A stretch of DNA of 64,000 bases, from contig JACPEA010000002.1 in NCBI GenBank assembly GCA_016183765.1, forward strand, positions 124,001 to 188,000, written 5' to 3'. This DNA is from Bacteroidota bacterium (GTDB lineage Bacteria; Bacteroidota; Bacteroidia; Chitinophagales; Chitinophagaceae). Each line of letters opens with the position of its first letter. Position 1 is the first letter of the stretch. The translations under genes were made by a program, and so were the position numbers. Positions 55,561 through 64,000 of the stretch are shown here, one piece after another. Under the pieces are notes generated by a model. That model made no database searches. It saw only the letters and a list, made by a program, of their open reading frames with translations, and was not told the origin of the DNA.

Positions 55561-55568
55561 TACATTTG
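55561..55568 (+). promoter_or_regulatory. icd -7 promoter element
   Basis: TACATTTG fits TAnnTTTG and lies 32 bases before the isocitrate dehydrogenase ATG. Confidence 0.55.
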
Positions 55569-55600
55569 TTCACGTTTTATATTAACCAAAAGGAATTATT

Positions 55601-56833
55601 ATGGCACAAAAAATCAAAGTGGCCAATCCGGTGGTAGAACTGGATGGTGACGAAATGACCCGCATTATCTGGAAGTTCATCAAAGACAAACTGATCCTTC
55701 CTTACCTGGAAGTGGATATCAAATATTATGACCTGGGAATGGAGTACCGCGACGAGACCAACGACCAGGTTACGGTTGATGCCGCCAATGCCATTAAACA
55801 ATATGGCGTAGGTATCAAATGTGCCACGATCACACCCGATGAGCAGCGCGTGGAAGAGTTCAAGCTGAAACAAATGTGGAAGAGTCCTAACGGAACCATC
55901 CGTAATATCCTGGATGGTACCGTGTTCCGTGAGCCGATCGTTTGCAAGAATGTGCCGCGTCTGGTTCCTAACTGGACCGCTCCGATCTGTATCGGCCGTC
56001 ACGCATTTGGCGACCAGTACCGTGCCACCGATTTTGTTACCAAGGGAAAAGGTAAACTCACCATCAAATTCGAAGGAGAAGATGGCACCACCCAGGAATA
56101 TGAAGTGTTCAACTACAAAGGAGATGGCGTTGCCCTGGCCATGTATAACACGGACGAGAGCATTAAAGGATTTGCCCGCAGCTGTTTCAATACCGCATTG
56201 AGCAAAAAATGGCCTTTGTACCTGTCTACCAAGAATACCATCCTGAAAAAATATGACGGACGTTTCAAAGACATTTTTGAAGAGATCTACCAGAAAGAGT
56301 TCAAAACTGCTTTTGATGCTGCAGGGATCACTTACGAGCATCGCCTGATCGATGACATGGTGGCCAGTGCACTGAAATGGAACGGTAATTTTGTATGGGC
56401 CTGTAAGAACTACGATGGTGATGTACAGAGCGATACCGTTGCACAGGGATTTGGTTCACTGGGCCTGATGACTTCCACCCTGATCACTCCCGACGGAAAG
56501 ATCATGGAAGCGGAAGCCGCACACGGAACCGTTACCCGTCACTATCGCGAACACCAGAAAGGGAAACCTACATCTACCAACCCGATCGCTTCCATTTTTG
56601 CCTGGACAAGAGGACTGGAGTTTCGCGGTAAACTGGATGGCAACCAGGAGCTGATCCATTTCTGTCATGCATTGGAGCAGGTTTGCGTTGAGACCGTAGA
56701 AAGCGGTAAAATGACCAAAGACCTGGCCATCTGTATCCATGGTAATAAAGTGAACCATGGTGAACATTACCTGTACACGGAAGAGTTCCTGGATGCTCTG
56801 GATCAGAACTTACAAGCAAAACTGGCTAAATAA
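55601..56833 (+). CDS. icd: NADP-dependent isocitrate dehydrogenase, type II
   Basis: A 410-residue enzyme of the citric acid cycle. The start [24 protein letters not shown] and [13 protein letters not shown] are typical of the homodimeric type II (eukaryote-like) NADP enzymes, unlike the E. coli type I. The [27 protein letters not shown] stretch holds the metal-binding Asp residues. It oxidises isocitrate to 2-oxoglutarate. The gene is single, with its own promoter and terminator. Confidence 0.95.
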   Translation: MAQKIKVANPVVELDGDEMTRIIWKFIKDKLILPYLEVDIKYYDLGMEYRDETNDQVTVDAANAIKQYGVGIKCATITPDEQRVEEFKLKQMWKSPNGTIRNILDGTVFREPIVCKNVPRLVPNWTAPICIGRHAFGDQYRATDFVTKGKGKLTIKFEGEDGTTQEYEVFNYKGDGVALAMYNTDESIKGFARSCFNTALSKKWPLYLSTKNTILKKYDGRFKDIFEEIYQKEFKTAFDAAGITYEHRLIDDMVASALKWNGNFVWACKNYDGDVQSDTVAQGFGSLGLMTSTLITPDGKIMEAEAAHGTVTRHYREHQKGKPTSTNPIASIFAWTRGLEFRGKLDGNQELIHFCHALEQVCVETVESGKMTKDLAICIHGNKVNHGEHYLYTEEFLDALDQNLQAKLAK

Positions 56834-56855
56834 CACGCTGGTTGTAATAAAAAAA

Positions 56856-56890
56856 GCCATCCTGCCTGGTGCGGGATGGCTTTTCTTTTT
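56856..56890. terminator. Terminator between icd and the small Cys/His-rich gene
   Basis: A 10-bp stem with one G-T pair (56856-56865 with 56871-56880) has a CTGGT loop and is followed by TTTTCTTTTT. The A run before the stem allows use from the minus strand too. Confidence 0.88.
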
Positions 56891-56901
56891 ACACAACTGA
56901 A

Positions 56902-57108
56902 TTACATTTTTCCTTTTTTATCCATCATTTTTTTACAGGCTTCCCCGCAGGTATGGCCTTTTTCGCCGTGTGCATAAGCGTGTTTTTCCTTGGTACACGC
57001 TTTGGTGCATTTGTGCTCCTTGGGTGTTTCTTTCTGTTGTGCCAAAGCACCGGTGGACAAAAAGCCTGTCATGAGCAGGATGGCGGCAAATGTTTTCATT
57101 GTTTTCAT
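56902..57108 (-). CDS. Small secreted Cys/His-rich protein, possibly metal-binding
   Basis: A 68-residue protein. The start MKTMKTFAAILLMTGFLSTGALAQQ is a good signal peptide; the frame is open much further upstream but that part is out of keeping. The mature 44 residues hold four Cys, three His and many Lys (HKCTKACTKEKHAYAHGEK, then HTCGEACKK). The paired C-x(3)-C arrangement suggests metal binding or a disulfide pair in the periplasm. The 77-base gap to the next gene holds no clear terminator, so co-transcription with the phosphatase gene is possible. Confidence 0.7.
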   Translation of the reverse strand: MKTMKTFAAILLMTGFLSTGALAQQKETPKEHKCTKACTKEKHAYAHGEKGHTCGEACKKMMDKKGKM

Positions 57109-57185
57109 AATTTTTTTTGGGGTAGACGGGCTACCAGGGAAAAACTTACAACAGTCGCTTTTTTTGTGGCAAAACAGGGAAACGC

Positions 57186-58841
57186 TTATTTCATCACTTC
57201 TTCGATCACTTTGCCCACCGATCCGCTGGGCATCTGTATGTGCAGCATAGCGGCCAGTGTGGCGGCAATATCGGTCATGTAGGTCTCCCGGTTGGTCTTT
57301 CCTTTTTTGATGCCCCATCCATACCATAACAATGGGATATGTGCATCATAAGGATACCATAAACCATGCGTGGTTCCTGTGGCGCCACCTTCAATATAAC
57401 CCGGTTTCAGAATGACCTGAATATCGCCGCTGCGGCGCGGGAAAAATCCGTTGGCCAGCATGTCACGCAGGGTTTTATTGATGGGAGTGGTCATGATCTC
57501 AGAAGTGGGGAATACATTGGCCACCGCTTCATTCTTTTTCAGGTATCCTACGATCCAGTCTTTGATGGTTGCTATGTCCTGTTTGGCGGAATCGATCGCG
57601 GGGTGATTGAGGTGTACCTGGTAATTGTACATGCTTACCACCGTATTCGTTATACCGAATTTCTCTTTCAGTTTTGTATTCATGTCTTTCATGATGCCCA
57701 TATCATCCATCACACCACCCGGCAGTTTATGCTCTTTCATAAAACCAGGCACATGCGCCACGGCGTGATCGGCAGTTAAAAAGGCAGTGTATTGATTTTT
57801 ACCCACCGTGGCATCCAGGTAAGCAAATAATTTACCGAGTTCTTCATCTAAACGGATATACCCGTCTACAGTTTCCCAGGAGTTGGGACCAAATGCATGA
57901 CCGATATAATCGGGTGAAGAAAAACTTACCGCCAGGAAATCTGTGGCTTCTCCTTTGCCCAATTTCTCTGCTGCTATGGCTGCTTTGGCCATTTCTGTGG
58001 TCAATGTGTTGCCATAAGGGGTAGAAGAGATCTTACCATAATCTTTACCGATATATTTTGAAAGATCATAGGGAAAACCAGTGGCGTCTTTACCGAAGGG
58101 TTTGCCCTCATACTCTTTTACGTCTTCTGTTGCATATTGCGTATAGGTTTCTTTCGGCATGACCAGGTTCCAGTTCAGTTTGTAGAGAGAATCGGCCAGT
58201 TTTCGGTTATTGAAATTTTTTACCCAGTCGGGCAATTCATTCATATAATAAGTACTGGTAATAAAGTTACCCGACTTACCCTCATACCAATATGCCGCAT
58301 TGGCTGCATGGCCCGCTGGCAGGATGGAGCCACGGTCTTTCAATGCCACACCGATCACTTTGCTTTTAAAATTGGTAGCCATTCGCAACTCATCGCAGAT
58401 GGAAGTGGTGAGCATATTTTTGGGGCTCATCTGTCCGTCTTCCTCACTTTTGCCGCCAACGCCTTTCACGGATTTGTCCTCACTGCAATACACCGCACGC
58501 ATCAGCTGGTTATCCCACCAGCTATTGCCGGTAATGCCATGTATGGCAGGAACACTGCCCGTATATGTGGCGGTATGTCCACAGGCAGTTACGGTTGGCG
58601 CGTAGGGGATCAGCGTATTCTCGCAGGAAAATCCTTCACCCAGCATCCTTTTAAAACCACCGTTCGCTTTGAACAGGGGGGTGAAACGATAGAGATAATC
58701 CCATCGCATCTGGTCAACTACGATACCCACCACCAGTTTGGGGCGTTGAATGACTTCTCCGGCACCGGTTTGCATGGGTTTCTGCGCCTGTACGGTGACA
58801 ACCAGCAAACAGGCTAAAAAGGGTAGAATCAATTTCTTCAT
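57186..58841 (-). CDS. PafA-like alkaline phosphatase/phosphodiesterase superfamily protein
   Basis: A 551-residue periplasmic enzyme with signal peptide MKKLILPFLACLLVVTVQAQ. The metal and nucleophile sites are VVDQMRWDYL (Asp43) and PTVTACGHTATYTGS with the probable nucleophile Thr85. FSSPDYIGHAFGPNS and LTADHAVAHVPG give the other Asp and His ligands. This matches PafA, a calcium-independent, phosphate-insensitive phosphatase common in Bacteroidota. Phosphomonoesterase activity is likely but phosphodiesterase cannot be excluded. Confidence 0.9.
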   Translation of the reverse strand: MKKLILPFLACLLVVTVQAQKPMQTGAGEVIQRPKLVVGIVVDQMRWDYLYRFTPLFKANGGFKRMLGEGFSCENTLIPYAPTVTACGHTATYTGSVPAIHGITGNSWWDNQLMRAVYCSEDKSVKGVGGKSEEDGQMSPKNMLTTSICDELRMATNFKSKVIGVALKDRGSILPAGHAANAAYWYEGKSGNFITSTYYMNELPDWVKNFNNRKLADSLYKLNWNLVMPKETYTQYATEDVKEYEGKPFGKDATGFPYDLSKYIGKDYGKISSTPYGNTLTTEMAKAAIAAEKLGKGEATDFLAVSFSSPDYIGHAFGPNSWETVDGYIRLDEELGKLFAYLDATVGKNQYTAFLTADHAVAHVPGFMKEHKLPGGVMDDMGIMKDMNTKLKEKFGITNTVVSMYNYQVHLNHPAIDSAKQDIATIKDWIVGYLKKNEAVANVFPTSEIMTTPINKTLRDMLANGFFPRRSGDIQVILKPGYIEGGATGTTHGLWYPYDAHIPLLWYGWGIKKGKTNRETYMTDIAATLAAMLHIQMPSGSVGKVIEEVMK

Positions 58842-58952
58842 GGGGTCAATTTGTTCGTTTTTGGGATTGTGAAAGGCCAGTAAACCCGCCATTTACGCTG
58901 TGAAGATAAGCCAAGGTGGATAATTGCGCTTGCCCTTTAGGGGCTAAAAGTT

Positions 58953-58960
58953 TACCTTTG
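58953..58960 (+). promoter_or_regulatory. -7 element before the serine palmitoyltransferase gene
   Basis: TACCTTTG fits TAnnTTTG, 34 bases before the ATG at 58995. Confidence 0.55.
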
Positions 58961-58994
58961 CATCGATTTTTCACCAAAGTAACGATTTGATAAT

Positions 58995-60254
58995 ATGGCA
59001 GACATCTTTGAAAAACTGTTAAAGAATTACGGTCCGCTGGGTCAGCACCGTGAGCGGGCGCATGGATATTTTGCTTTTCCCAAACTGGAAGGAGAGATCA
59101 GCAACCGAATGGTATTCCGTGGTAAGGAAATGATCGTTTGGAGCCTGAATAACTACCTGGGACTGGCCAATCACCCGGAGATCCGAAAGACCGATGCGGA
59201 AGCTACCGCTACATTCGGGCTGGCTTTGCCGATGGGTGCGCGTATGATGAGCGGAAACAGCAATTACCACGAACAGTTAGAAAAAGAACTGGCTGCATTT
59301 GAGAAAAAGGAAGATGCCATTCTCATGAATTTTGGTTACCAGGGTATCATGAGCGCCATCGATGCTATTTGTGGCCGTCACGATGTGATCGTATACGATG
59401 CGGAAAGTCATGCCTGTATCATTGATGGCCTGCGTTTGCATCCCGGTCACCGCTATGTATTCAAGCATAATGATGTGGAAGATTTTGAGAAGCAGATGGA
59501 AAGAGCCACGGCACTGATCGAAAAACAGAAGACCGGCGGTATCCTGGTGATCACCGAAGGTGTGTTTGGCATGGCCGGAGACCAGGGTAAGCTGAAAGAG
59601 ATCATTGACCTGAAACAGAAATTCGAATTCCGTTTACTGGTAGATGATGCGCATGGTTTTGGTACCCTGGGCAAAACCGGCGCCGGGGCAGGTGAGGAGC
59701 AGGATTGCCAGGACGGGATCGACCTGTATTTCTCCACTTTTGCCAAGTCCATGGCCTCTATCGGTGCCTTTATGGCGGGCGATAAGGCCATCATTGATTA
59801 TATCCGTTATAATATCCGCTCGCAGATCTTTGCCAAAAGTTTACCGATGCCGATCGTGATCGGTAACCTGAAAAGGCTGGAACTGCTGCAAACACAACCT
59901 GAACTGAAAGAGCGTTTGTGGAAGAATGCACTGAAACTGCAGGCCGGATTGAAAGAAAGAGGGTTTGATATCGGTAATACCAACACCATGGTAACGCCGG
60001 TATACATGAAAGGCGGTGTGGAAGAAGCAACCGCCATGGTGATGGACCTGCGTGAGAATTACCGGATCTTCTGTTCGATCGTGGTGTATCCGGTGATCCC
60101 GAAAGGACATATCATTTACCGGCTGATCCCAACGGCGGCGCATACGGATGCGGATATTGAAGAAACACTCAAAGCCTTCAGCGAAACCAAGGCCAAACTG
60201 GATGCAGGGGCTTATAAAGTGGAGAAGATCCCAGATATGGCGGAAGCAAAATAA
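58995..60254 (+). CDS. spt: Alpha-oxoamine synthase, probable serine palmitoyltransferase
   Basis: A 419-residue PLP enzyme. VWSLNNYLGLANHPEI, MGARMMSGNSNYHEQLEKELA, LLVDDAHGFGTLGKTGAG and YFSTFAKSMASIGAF (Schiff-base Lys251) follow the alpha-oxoamine synthase pattern. The details fit serine palmitoyltransferases of Bacteroidota, which make the long-chain base of sphingolipids, better than KBL or BioF. It would be cytoplasmic or membrane-associated. No other sphingolipid genes are adjacent. BioF-like activity remains possible. Confidence 0.83.
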   Translation: MADIFEKLLKNYGPLGQHRERAHGYFAFPKLEGEISNRMVFRGKEMIVWSLNNYLGLANHPEIRKTDAEATATFGLALPMGARMMSGNSNYHEQLEKELAAFEKKEDAILMNFGYQGIMSAIDAICGRHDVIVYDAESHACIIDGLRLHPGHRYVFKHNDVEDFEKQMERATALIEKQKTGGILVITEGVFGMAGDQGKLKEIIDLKQKFEFRLLVDDAHGFGTLGKTGAGAGEEQDCQDGIDLYFSTFAKSMASIGAFMAGDKAIIDYIRYNIRSQIFAKSLPMPIVIGNLKRLELLQTQPELKERLWKNALKLQAGLKERGFDIGNTNTMVTPVYMKGGVEEATAMVMDLRENYRIFCSIVVYPVIPKGHIIYRLIPTAAHTDADIEETLKAFSETKAKLDAGAYKVEKIPDMAEAK

Positions 60255-60310
60255 CACAGCAGCAGAAAGGGGCCGGATCTGGATCACCACCTGCTGAATG
60301 GATATTATAT

Positions 60311-60354
60311 AAACGAAGAGCGGTTCGGGTACATACCGGAACCGCTCTTCGTTT
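60311..60354. terminator. Bidirectional terminator between spt and the DUF2911 gene
   Basis: A perfect 16-bp stem (60311-60326 with 60339-60354) starts with AAACG and ends with CGTTT, with a 12-base loop. It serves the two convergent genes. Confidence 0.85.
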
Positions 60355-60377
60355 TGTGTAGTATCTGAATTTATTAC

Positions 60378-61220
60378 CTATAATTTTTTGATCAGGTCGG
60401 TAGCCATGCGTACATAATCATCGTTCTTGGCTTCCTGGGCCAGTTCGATACATTTTTCAGCACTGGTTTTGGCAGCGGTCTTATCGCCCAGACCCTGCTG
60501 GATCCTTGCCTGCAACAGGAAGAGCCAGAAAGCTTTTGGATTGGCCTGTGTGGCTTTGGTGGCATTCACCAGGGCTTTGTTCAGGTCTTTATCCCACTCG
60601 TAATAAAAATTGGCAGCCGCCTGGTAGGCGCCCGGGTTAGGTGTTTCAGCAGTCAGCGCTTTCTCTACCTGCGCGCGGATACGGTCTTTTACATTTACAC
60701 TGATGGGAATATTCACCAGTGTAGTACCCCACATGATCTGCAGGTTGCAGCTTTCAGCCAGGACATTGTCGAACTGGATGGTGAAGGTTTCTACGGATGT
60801 ACCGTTCTTCTCTGATTTTACTTTGAAGCGGTTCACGTCTTCGCTTTCCTTGTATCCGTCCAGTCCTGAATTTTTCAGGCCTTTGTTGATGATGATCTCC
60901 CAGTATTCTTTTCCGGGAATGGTATAGAGCACATAAGCGCCGGTATCCAGTAATTTTCCGCCCATCATTACCCTGTCTGTAAAGCTGATACGGGTAGCGG
61001 CATTGGCACCGGTACGCCATATTTTACCCAGTGGGGCCAGGTCGCTGTTGTCTTTAAACAGGCTGCGACCCTTCAGTGCGGGACGGGAATAATTCACTTC
61101 AATGGTTCCCAGTCCAAATTCCTGTGTCAGTTTCTGTGCAGGACTCGGGGCAGGCATTCTAACCTGTGCAAAGCTGGAAACACTGCATACAAGTGCAGCG
61201 ATCAGGACGATTTTTTTCAT
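60378..61220 (-). CDS. DUF2911 domain protein, exported
   Basis: A 280-residue protein with signal peptide MKKIVLIAALVCSVSSFAQ. Residues about 25-180 form DUF2911 (VNYSRPALKGRSLF, APLGKIWRTGANAATRISF, YVLYTIPGKEYWEIIINKG). The C-terminal 90 residues are helical with TPR-like spacing (AFWLFLLQARIQQGLGDKTAA). The family is common in Bacteroidota and its function is unknown. Confidence 0.85.
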   Translation of the reverse strand: MKKIVLIAALVCSVSSFAQVRMPAPSPAQKLTQEFGLGTIEVNYSRPALKGRSLFKDNSDLAPLGKIWRTGANAATRISFTDRVMMGGKLLDTGAYVLYTIPGKEYWEIIINKGLKNSGLDGYKESEDVNRFKVKSEKNGTSVETFTIQFDNVLAESCNLQIMWGTTLVNIPISVNVKDRIRAQVEKALTAETPNPGAYQAAANFYYEWDKDLNKALVNATKATQANPKAFWLFLLQARIQQGLGDKTAAKTSAEKCIELAQEAKNDDYVRMATDLIKKL

Positions 61221-61328
61221 ACTTGTTTATTTTGATCCGACAAACATAAGTGATTTTGGGTAGCGGCAAACGGGGATAAGTGTTAAGGTTTGTGAAGCTA
61301 AGACCGGGCTGTTCTTTTTCCCGGGCCG

Positions 61329-62246
61329 TTACAGATCATTTTCCGTTACACGGTAAGCAGGATGAAAACGTTGCAGGGTATCGCGCAGGAAATCACGGTC
61401 CAGGTGGGTATAGATCTCGGTGGTGGTAATGCTTTCATGTCCCAGCATTTCCTGAACGGCACGCAGGTCGGCCCCGCCTTCTACCAGGTGAGTGGCAAAG
61501 GAATGACGGAAGGTATGTGGTGAGATCTGTTTGGTGATGCCTGCTTTCCGGGCCAGGTCGCGTATGATATAAAAGATCATGACGCGGCTCAGGTTCTTTC
61601 CGCGATTGTTCAGGAAGAGAATATCCTCAAAACCGGGTATTGCCGGCTGGTGTACGCGGATATTTTCTTTATAGATCCGGATATATTTGCTTGCCTCCCG
61701 GCCGATGGGCACCAGCCGTTCCTTATCTCCTTTACCGATCACGCGGATGAAACCAACATCCAGGTAAAGACAGGATATTTTCAAATTCACCACCTCGCTT
61801 ACGCGTAAGCCGCAACTGTACATGGTTTCGAGGATGGCTTTGTTCCTGCCGCCTTCGGGGGTACTTTGGTCGAGCTGTGCCATTAGGAACTCGATCTCTT
61901 CGAAACTGAGCACATCGGGTAATTTCCTTCTTGTTTTTGGCGCTTCAAGCAGGGTAGAGGGGTCGGTTGTTGAGATCTGTTCTATCAGGCAATACCGGTA
62001 AAAACTCCGGATGCCCGAAATGATCCTCGCCTGCGATGTGGCCGTAAGTTCCAGTTCGCCGATCCACCGGATGAATGCCTGCAGGTCTTTCAGGGTAAGG
62101 TCAGCAGGTGCTACCATTTTCTGTACCGATTGCAGGTAGTCGGTGAGTTTGTTCACATCGCGCAGGTAGGCTTCCACTGAATGGTCGCTCAATGATTTCT
62201 CCAGCCGAAGCCAGGCTTTGTATCCTTTCTTATAAGCTTCCCACAT
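61329..62246 (-). CDS. xerD: Site-specific tyrosine recombinase XerD
   Basis: A 305-residue recombinase that resolves chromosome dimers at dif. Catalytic residues are Arg148 (CGLRVSEV), Lys172 (GKGDKE), His244 and Arg247 (HTFRHSF), His270 (LGHES) and nucleophile Tyr279 (EIYTHLD). The N-terminal SAM-like domain (residues 5-90) is complete. The length matches XerC/XerD of about 300 residues. FtsK at 17502 is its expected partner. No integrated element or att site is next to it. Confidence 0.93.
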   Translation of the reverse strand: MWEAYKKGYKAWLRLEKSLSDHSVEAYLRDVNKLTDYLQSVQKMVAPADLTLKDLQAFIRWIGELELTATSQARIISGIRSFYRYCLIEQISTTDPSTLLEAPKTRRKLPDVLSFEEIEFLMAQLDQSTPEGGRNKAILETMYSCGLRVSEVVNLKISCLYLDVGFIRVIGKGDKERLVPIGREASKYIRIYKENIRVHQPAIPGFEDILFLNNRGKNLSRVMIFYIIRDLARKAGITKQISPHTFRHSFATHLVEGGADLRAVQEMLGHESITTTEIYTHLDRDFLRDTLQRFHPAYRVTENDL

Positions 62247-62408
62247 GGATTGACGGATTAACGTTTTAGCGGATTGCCGGATGGACCGACGGGGGCTGCG
62301 GTGATCGCATAAAACTGTTTTTGGAATTGAAGTTAGGTTATTCGATATTGCCGGTTCTAAATTTTAATAGCGACCCCTGATCCACCATTTGTAATTCGAC
62401 AATTCGTA

Positions 62409-62915
62409 ATGATAATGCAAGTCAATCTCCGTTCCTTCAAACAAAAAGTACGCCATAACCAGAAAGCATTCAAACGTTATTTAGGAAAGATCGAAAAGAA
62501 CCCGCCACGTCATCTCGATAAGATCGCCGAACAGATCGATGCGGAAGTGTGGCAGGAAGTGGATTGTTTGAGCTGCGCCAATTGCTGCAAAAGCATGACA
62601 CCTACTTTCACCAATAAAGACATCAAACGCATAGCCGCTCATTTTGACATGAGTTCGAATGAATTCAAAGAAAAATGGCTCGAGTTTGATAAGAAGGCCG
62701 GCGACTGGGTGAACGTGAAACAGCCCTGCCAGTTCCTGAACCTGGAAAACAATATGTGCAGCATCTACGAAGTGCGCCCCGAAGACTGTGCCGGTTTCCC
62801 TCACCTGAAGAAAAAGAAAATGGTGGAATACATCCATGTACACCAGCAGAATATCGAATACTGTCCTGCAACGTATAAGATGGTGGAGAAAATGATGGAA
62901 AGAGGGCTTAAATAA
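62409..62915 (+). CDS. YkgJ family cysteine cluster protein
   Basis: A 168-residue protein with the Cys cluster of the family: CLSCANCCKSM near residue 55, PCQFLNLENNMCSIYEVRPEDCAGFP near residue 105 and a last Cys near residue 155 (EYCPATYK). It probably binds zinc or an iron-sulfur cluster. Function is unknown. A start two codons downstream is equally possible. Confidence 0.85.
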   Translation: MIMQVNLRSFKQKVRHNQKAFKRYLGKIEKNPPRHLDKIAEQIDAEVWQEVDCLSCANCCKSMTPTFTNKDIKRIAAHFDMSSNEFKEKWLEFDKKAGDWVNVKQPCQFLNLENNMCSIYEVRPEDCAGFPHLKKKKMVEYIHVHQQNIEYCPATYKMVEKMMERGLK

Positions 62916-62918
62916 GTA

Positions 62919-62957
62919 AAAAGTCAAAAATAAAAAATAGCGTCCTTTTTGACTTTT
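62919..62957. terminator. AT-rich palindrome between convergent YkgJ-type and YraN genes
   Basis: AAAAGTCAAAAA (62919-62930) pairs with its complement at 62946-62957 around 15 bases. It fills the 45-base gap between the two stop codons and probably ends both transcripts. The words match those of the repeat at 50012. Confidence 0.65.
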
Positions 62958-62960
62958 GAC

Positions 62961-63317
62961 TTAGAAATAGACGTCTTTTATGAGGAAGATCTCCTTGATC
63001 TCTTCGTTTACCAGGGTGATGGCCACTACATCGAACTGGATATATTTCCATTCAGGATGCAGGTACTGGTATTCTTCAGCGGCGTTGCGGAGGTTGTTCA
63101 TTTTGTCGCGGGTGATACTTTCTTCCGGCCGGCCATAGCGCAGTGAATGTCTTGTTTTTACTTCAATGAAATGCAGGAAGCCGTTCTTCGAGGCAATAAT
63201 ATCTACTTCCCAGTGCCGGAAACGCCAGTTGCGTTCCAGTAAGGTATAGCCTGATTTCTCCAGGTAAGCGGCAGCGAATGACTCGCCCTGGTTACCTTTT
63301 TGCTGGTTCTGACTCAT
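62961..63317 (-). CDS. YraN/UPF0102 family endonuclease-like protein
   Basis: A 118-residue protein. QKGNQGESFAAAYLEKSGYTLLERNWRF and EVDIIASKNGFLHFIEVKTR match UPF0102, with the E-V-D...E-V-K nuclease-like core. The family has a Holliday-junction-resolvase-like fold; its role is not established. It is a single gene with normal length. Confidence 0.9.
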   Translation of the reverse strand: MSQNQQKGNQGESFAAAYLEKSGYTLLERNWRFRHWEVDIIASKNGFLHFIEVKTRHSLRYGRPEESITRDKMNNLRNAAEEYQYLHPEWKYIQFDVVAITLVNEEIKEIFLIKDVYF

Positions 63318-63412
63318 ATGCGTTGGTAAACGTTAAAATTAGCAGATGATACAAGAACCCCGGCATTTCAGCGTTATAGGAAAATACGCGTAATTAATAC
63401 CTGATCAGAATC

Positions 63413-64000
63413 GTGGAAAGAATCTATAAATTAAAAGGCAGGACCAGACATTATGCCTGGGGAGGGTTTACATTTTTACCTCAGTTCCTGGGGCTTAATA
63501 ATGCTGAACACCAGCCATTTGCAGAATACTGGATGGGGGCACACCCTTCGGCGCCGGCCAACCTGCTGATGCGGGATGGTGATCGTTCGCTCTATACTGT
63601 TTGCAAGGAAAACCCCGAATCCGTGTTGTCGGAAAAAGTATATGACCGTTTTGGTGAGTTGCCCTACCTGTTCAAAGTGCTGGATGTGAGCAAGATGCTT
63701 TCTATACAGGTACATCCTACCAAGGAAGAGGCTGAAAAAGGTTTCGACAGGGAAGAGGCGGAAGGTATCCCCATCAACGCTCCATACCGCAATTACAAAG
63801 ACAGGAATCATAAACCGGAAATAATGGTGGCATTGGGCGAGTTCTGGTTATTGCATGGATTCACTTCCCTTGCTGCCATCGAAAAAACGCTGGAGGAAAC
63901 TCCTGAATTCAATGTGCTGCTTCCTTATTTCCGTAAGGAGGGATTGAAAGAGTTGTACCGCTTTGTGATGGAGATGCAGCAACCGGAAGTCAATGCCTTG
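63413..64000 (+). CDS. manA: Mannose-6-phosphate isomerase class I, truncated by the window edge
   Basis: The first 196 codons of a type I phosphomannose isomerase. The start is taken as GTG at 63413, because an in-frame stop lies six codons upstream and no ATG is close. HYAWGG near residue 14, AEYWMGAHPSAPA, LSIQVHPTKEEAE and NHKPEIM (zinc ligands in the last two) are family signatures. It interconverts mannose 6-phosphate and fructose 6-phosphate. NudK at 1649 could use GDP-mannose from the same route. Confidence 0.93.
   Translation, partial: MERIYKLKGRTRHYAWGGFTFLPQFLGLNNAEHQPFAEYWMGAHPSAPANLLMRDGDRSLYTVCKENPESVLSEKVYDRFGELPYLFKVLDVSKMLSIQVHPTKEEAEKGFDREEAEGIPINAPYRNYKDRNHKPEIMVALGEFWLLHGFTSLAAIEKTLEETPEFNVLLPYFRKEGLKELYRFVMEMQQPEVNAL

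Noticed and set aside
61329..62246. The tyrosine recombinase as an integrase of a mobile element
   Set aside because: Length and motifs fit the core XerD; there is no tRNA, att repeat or cargo beside it.
1..64000. CRISPR array, prophage, rRNA or tRNA genes
   Set aside because: I saw no regularly spaced repeats, phage structural genes or RNA gene signatures. Absence is judged by reading only; tRNAscan-SE and Infernal runs would settle it.

Overview
The window is about 64 kb of chromosome from a member of the Bacteroidota, most likely family Chitinophagaceae or a near relative. The evidence is two SusC/SusD outer-membrane pairs, many lipoproteins with a Bacteroidota-type lipobox, TAnnTTTG -7 promoter elements in front of many genes, an rpsO-pnp pair, a serine palmitoyltransferase-type enzyme, ftsK followed by lolA, and few Shine-Dalgarno sequences. 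The genus is inferred, not proven. Most of the window is ordinary chromosomal housekeeping sequence. I see no phage, integrative element, CRISPR array, rRNA or tRNA.

Layout. 1-2879 (minus): six close genes, namely a Pr6Pr-type membrane protein, a NudK-like Nudix hydrolase, an FMN reductase, a Gdx-like SMR exporter, a small lipoprotein and a truncated CrcB fluoride channel. 3077-7009 (minus): M16 protease and tryptophan 2,3-dioxygenase. 7152-10456 (plus): GH13 lipoprotein, pyrF, Tat-exported phosphoesterase. 10443-12333 (minus): SGNH hydrolase and kynureninase. 12525-22019 (plus): S9 peptidase, glutaryl-CoA dehydrogenase-like enzyme, shikimate kinase, DUF423 protein, FtsK, LolA, CBM-esterase. 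22034-22936 (minus): RNase Z. 23174-30480 (plus): rpsO, pnp, prmA, plsY, two M48 proteases, a YdeI-like protein and a CYTH protein. 30511-32445 (minus): dnaG. 32933-39245 (plus): DeoR regulator and the first SusCD pair. 39338-40398 (minus): DnaJ-domain and STAS proteins. 40590-49167 (plus): clpC, an 874-bp non-coding stretch and the second SusCD pair. 49418-52832 (minus): ubiX, an unusual alpha-glucan phosphorylase homologue and a lipoprotein. 52939-56833 (plus): MntR-type regulator, an Nramp-UspA fusion, isocitrate dehydrogenase. 56902-64000: small Cys/His-rich protein, PafA-like phosphatase, serine palmitoyltransferase, DUF2911 protein, XerD, YkgJ-type protein, YraN and the 5' part of manA.

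Links between genes. Tryptophan dioxygenase and kynureninase lie 4 kb apart but share an almost identical promoter/leader block next to their start codons. The two SusCD loci share a TTTTTGCAGNTTTTT element, and a DeoR regulator precedes the first. The MntR-type gene has a palindromic operator candidate and is followed at once by its probable target, the Mn/Fe transporter.

I did not find a clearly new multi-gene system. The points most worth checking are the kynA/kynU leader element, the rpsO-pnp hairpin (similar in place to the RNase III-processed site of E. coli), the phosphorylase homologue with Thr where the PLP lysine belongs, the Nramp-UspA fusion, a perfect 30-bp palindrome near dnaG, candidate leaderless promoters at pyrF and ftsK, and several word-like intergenic palindromes.
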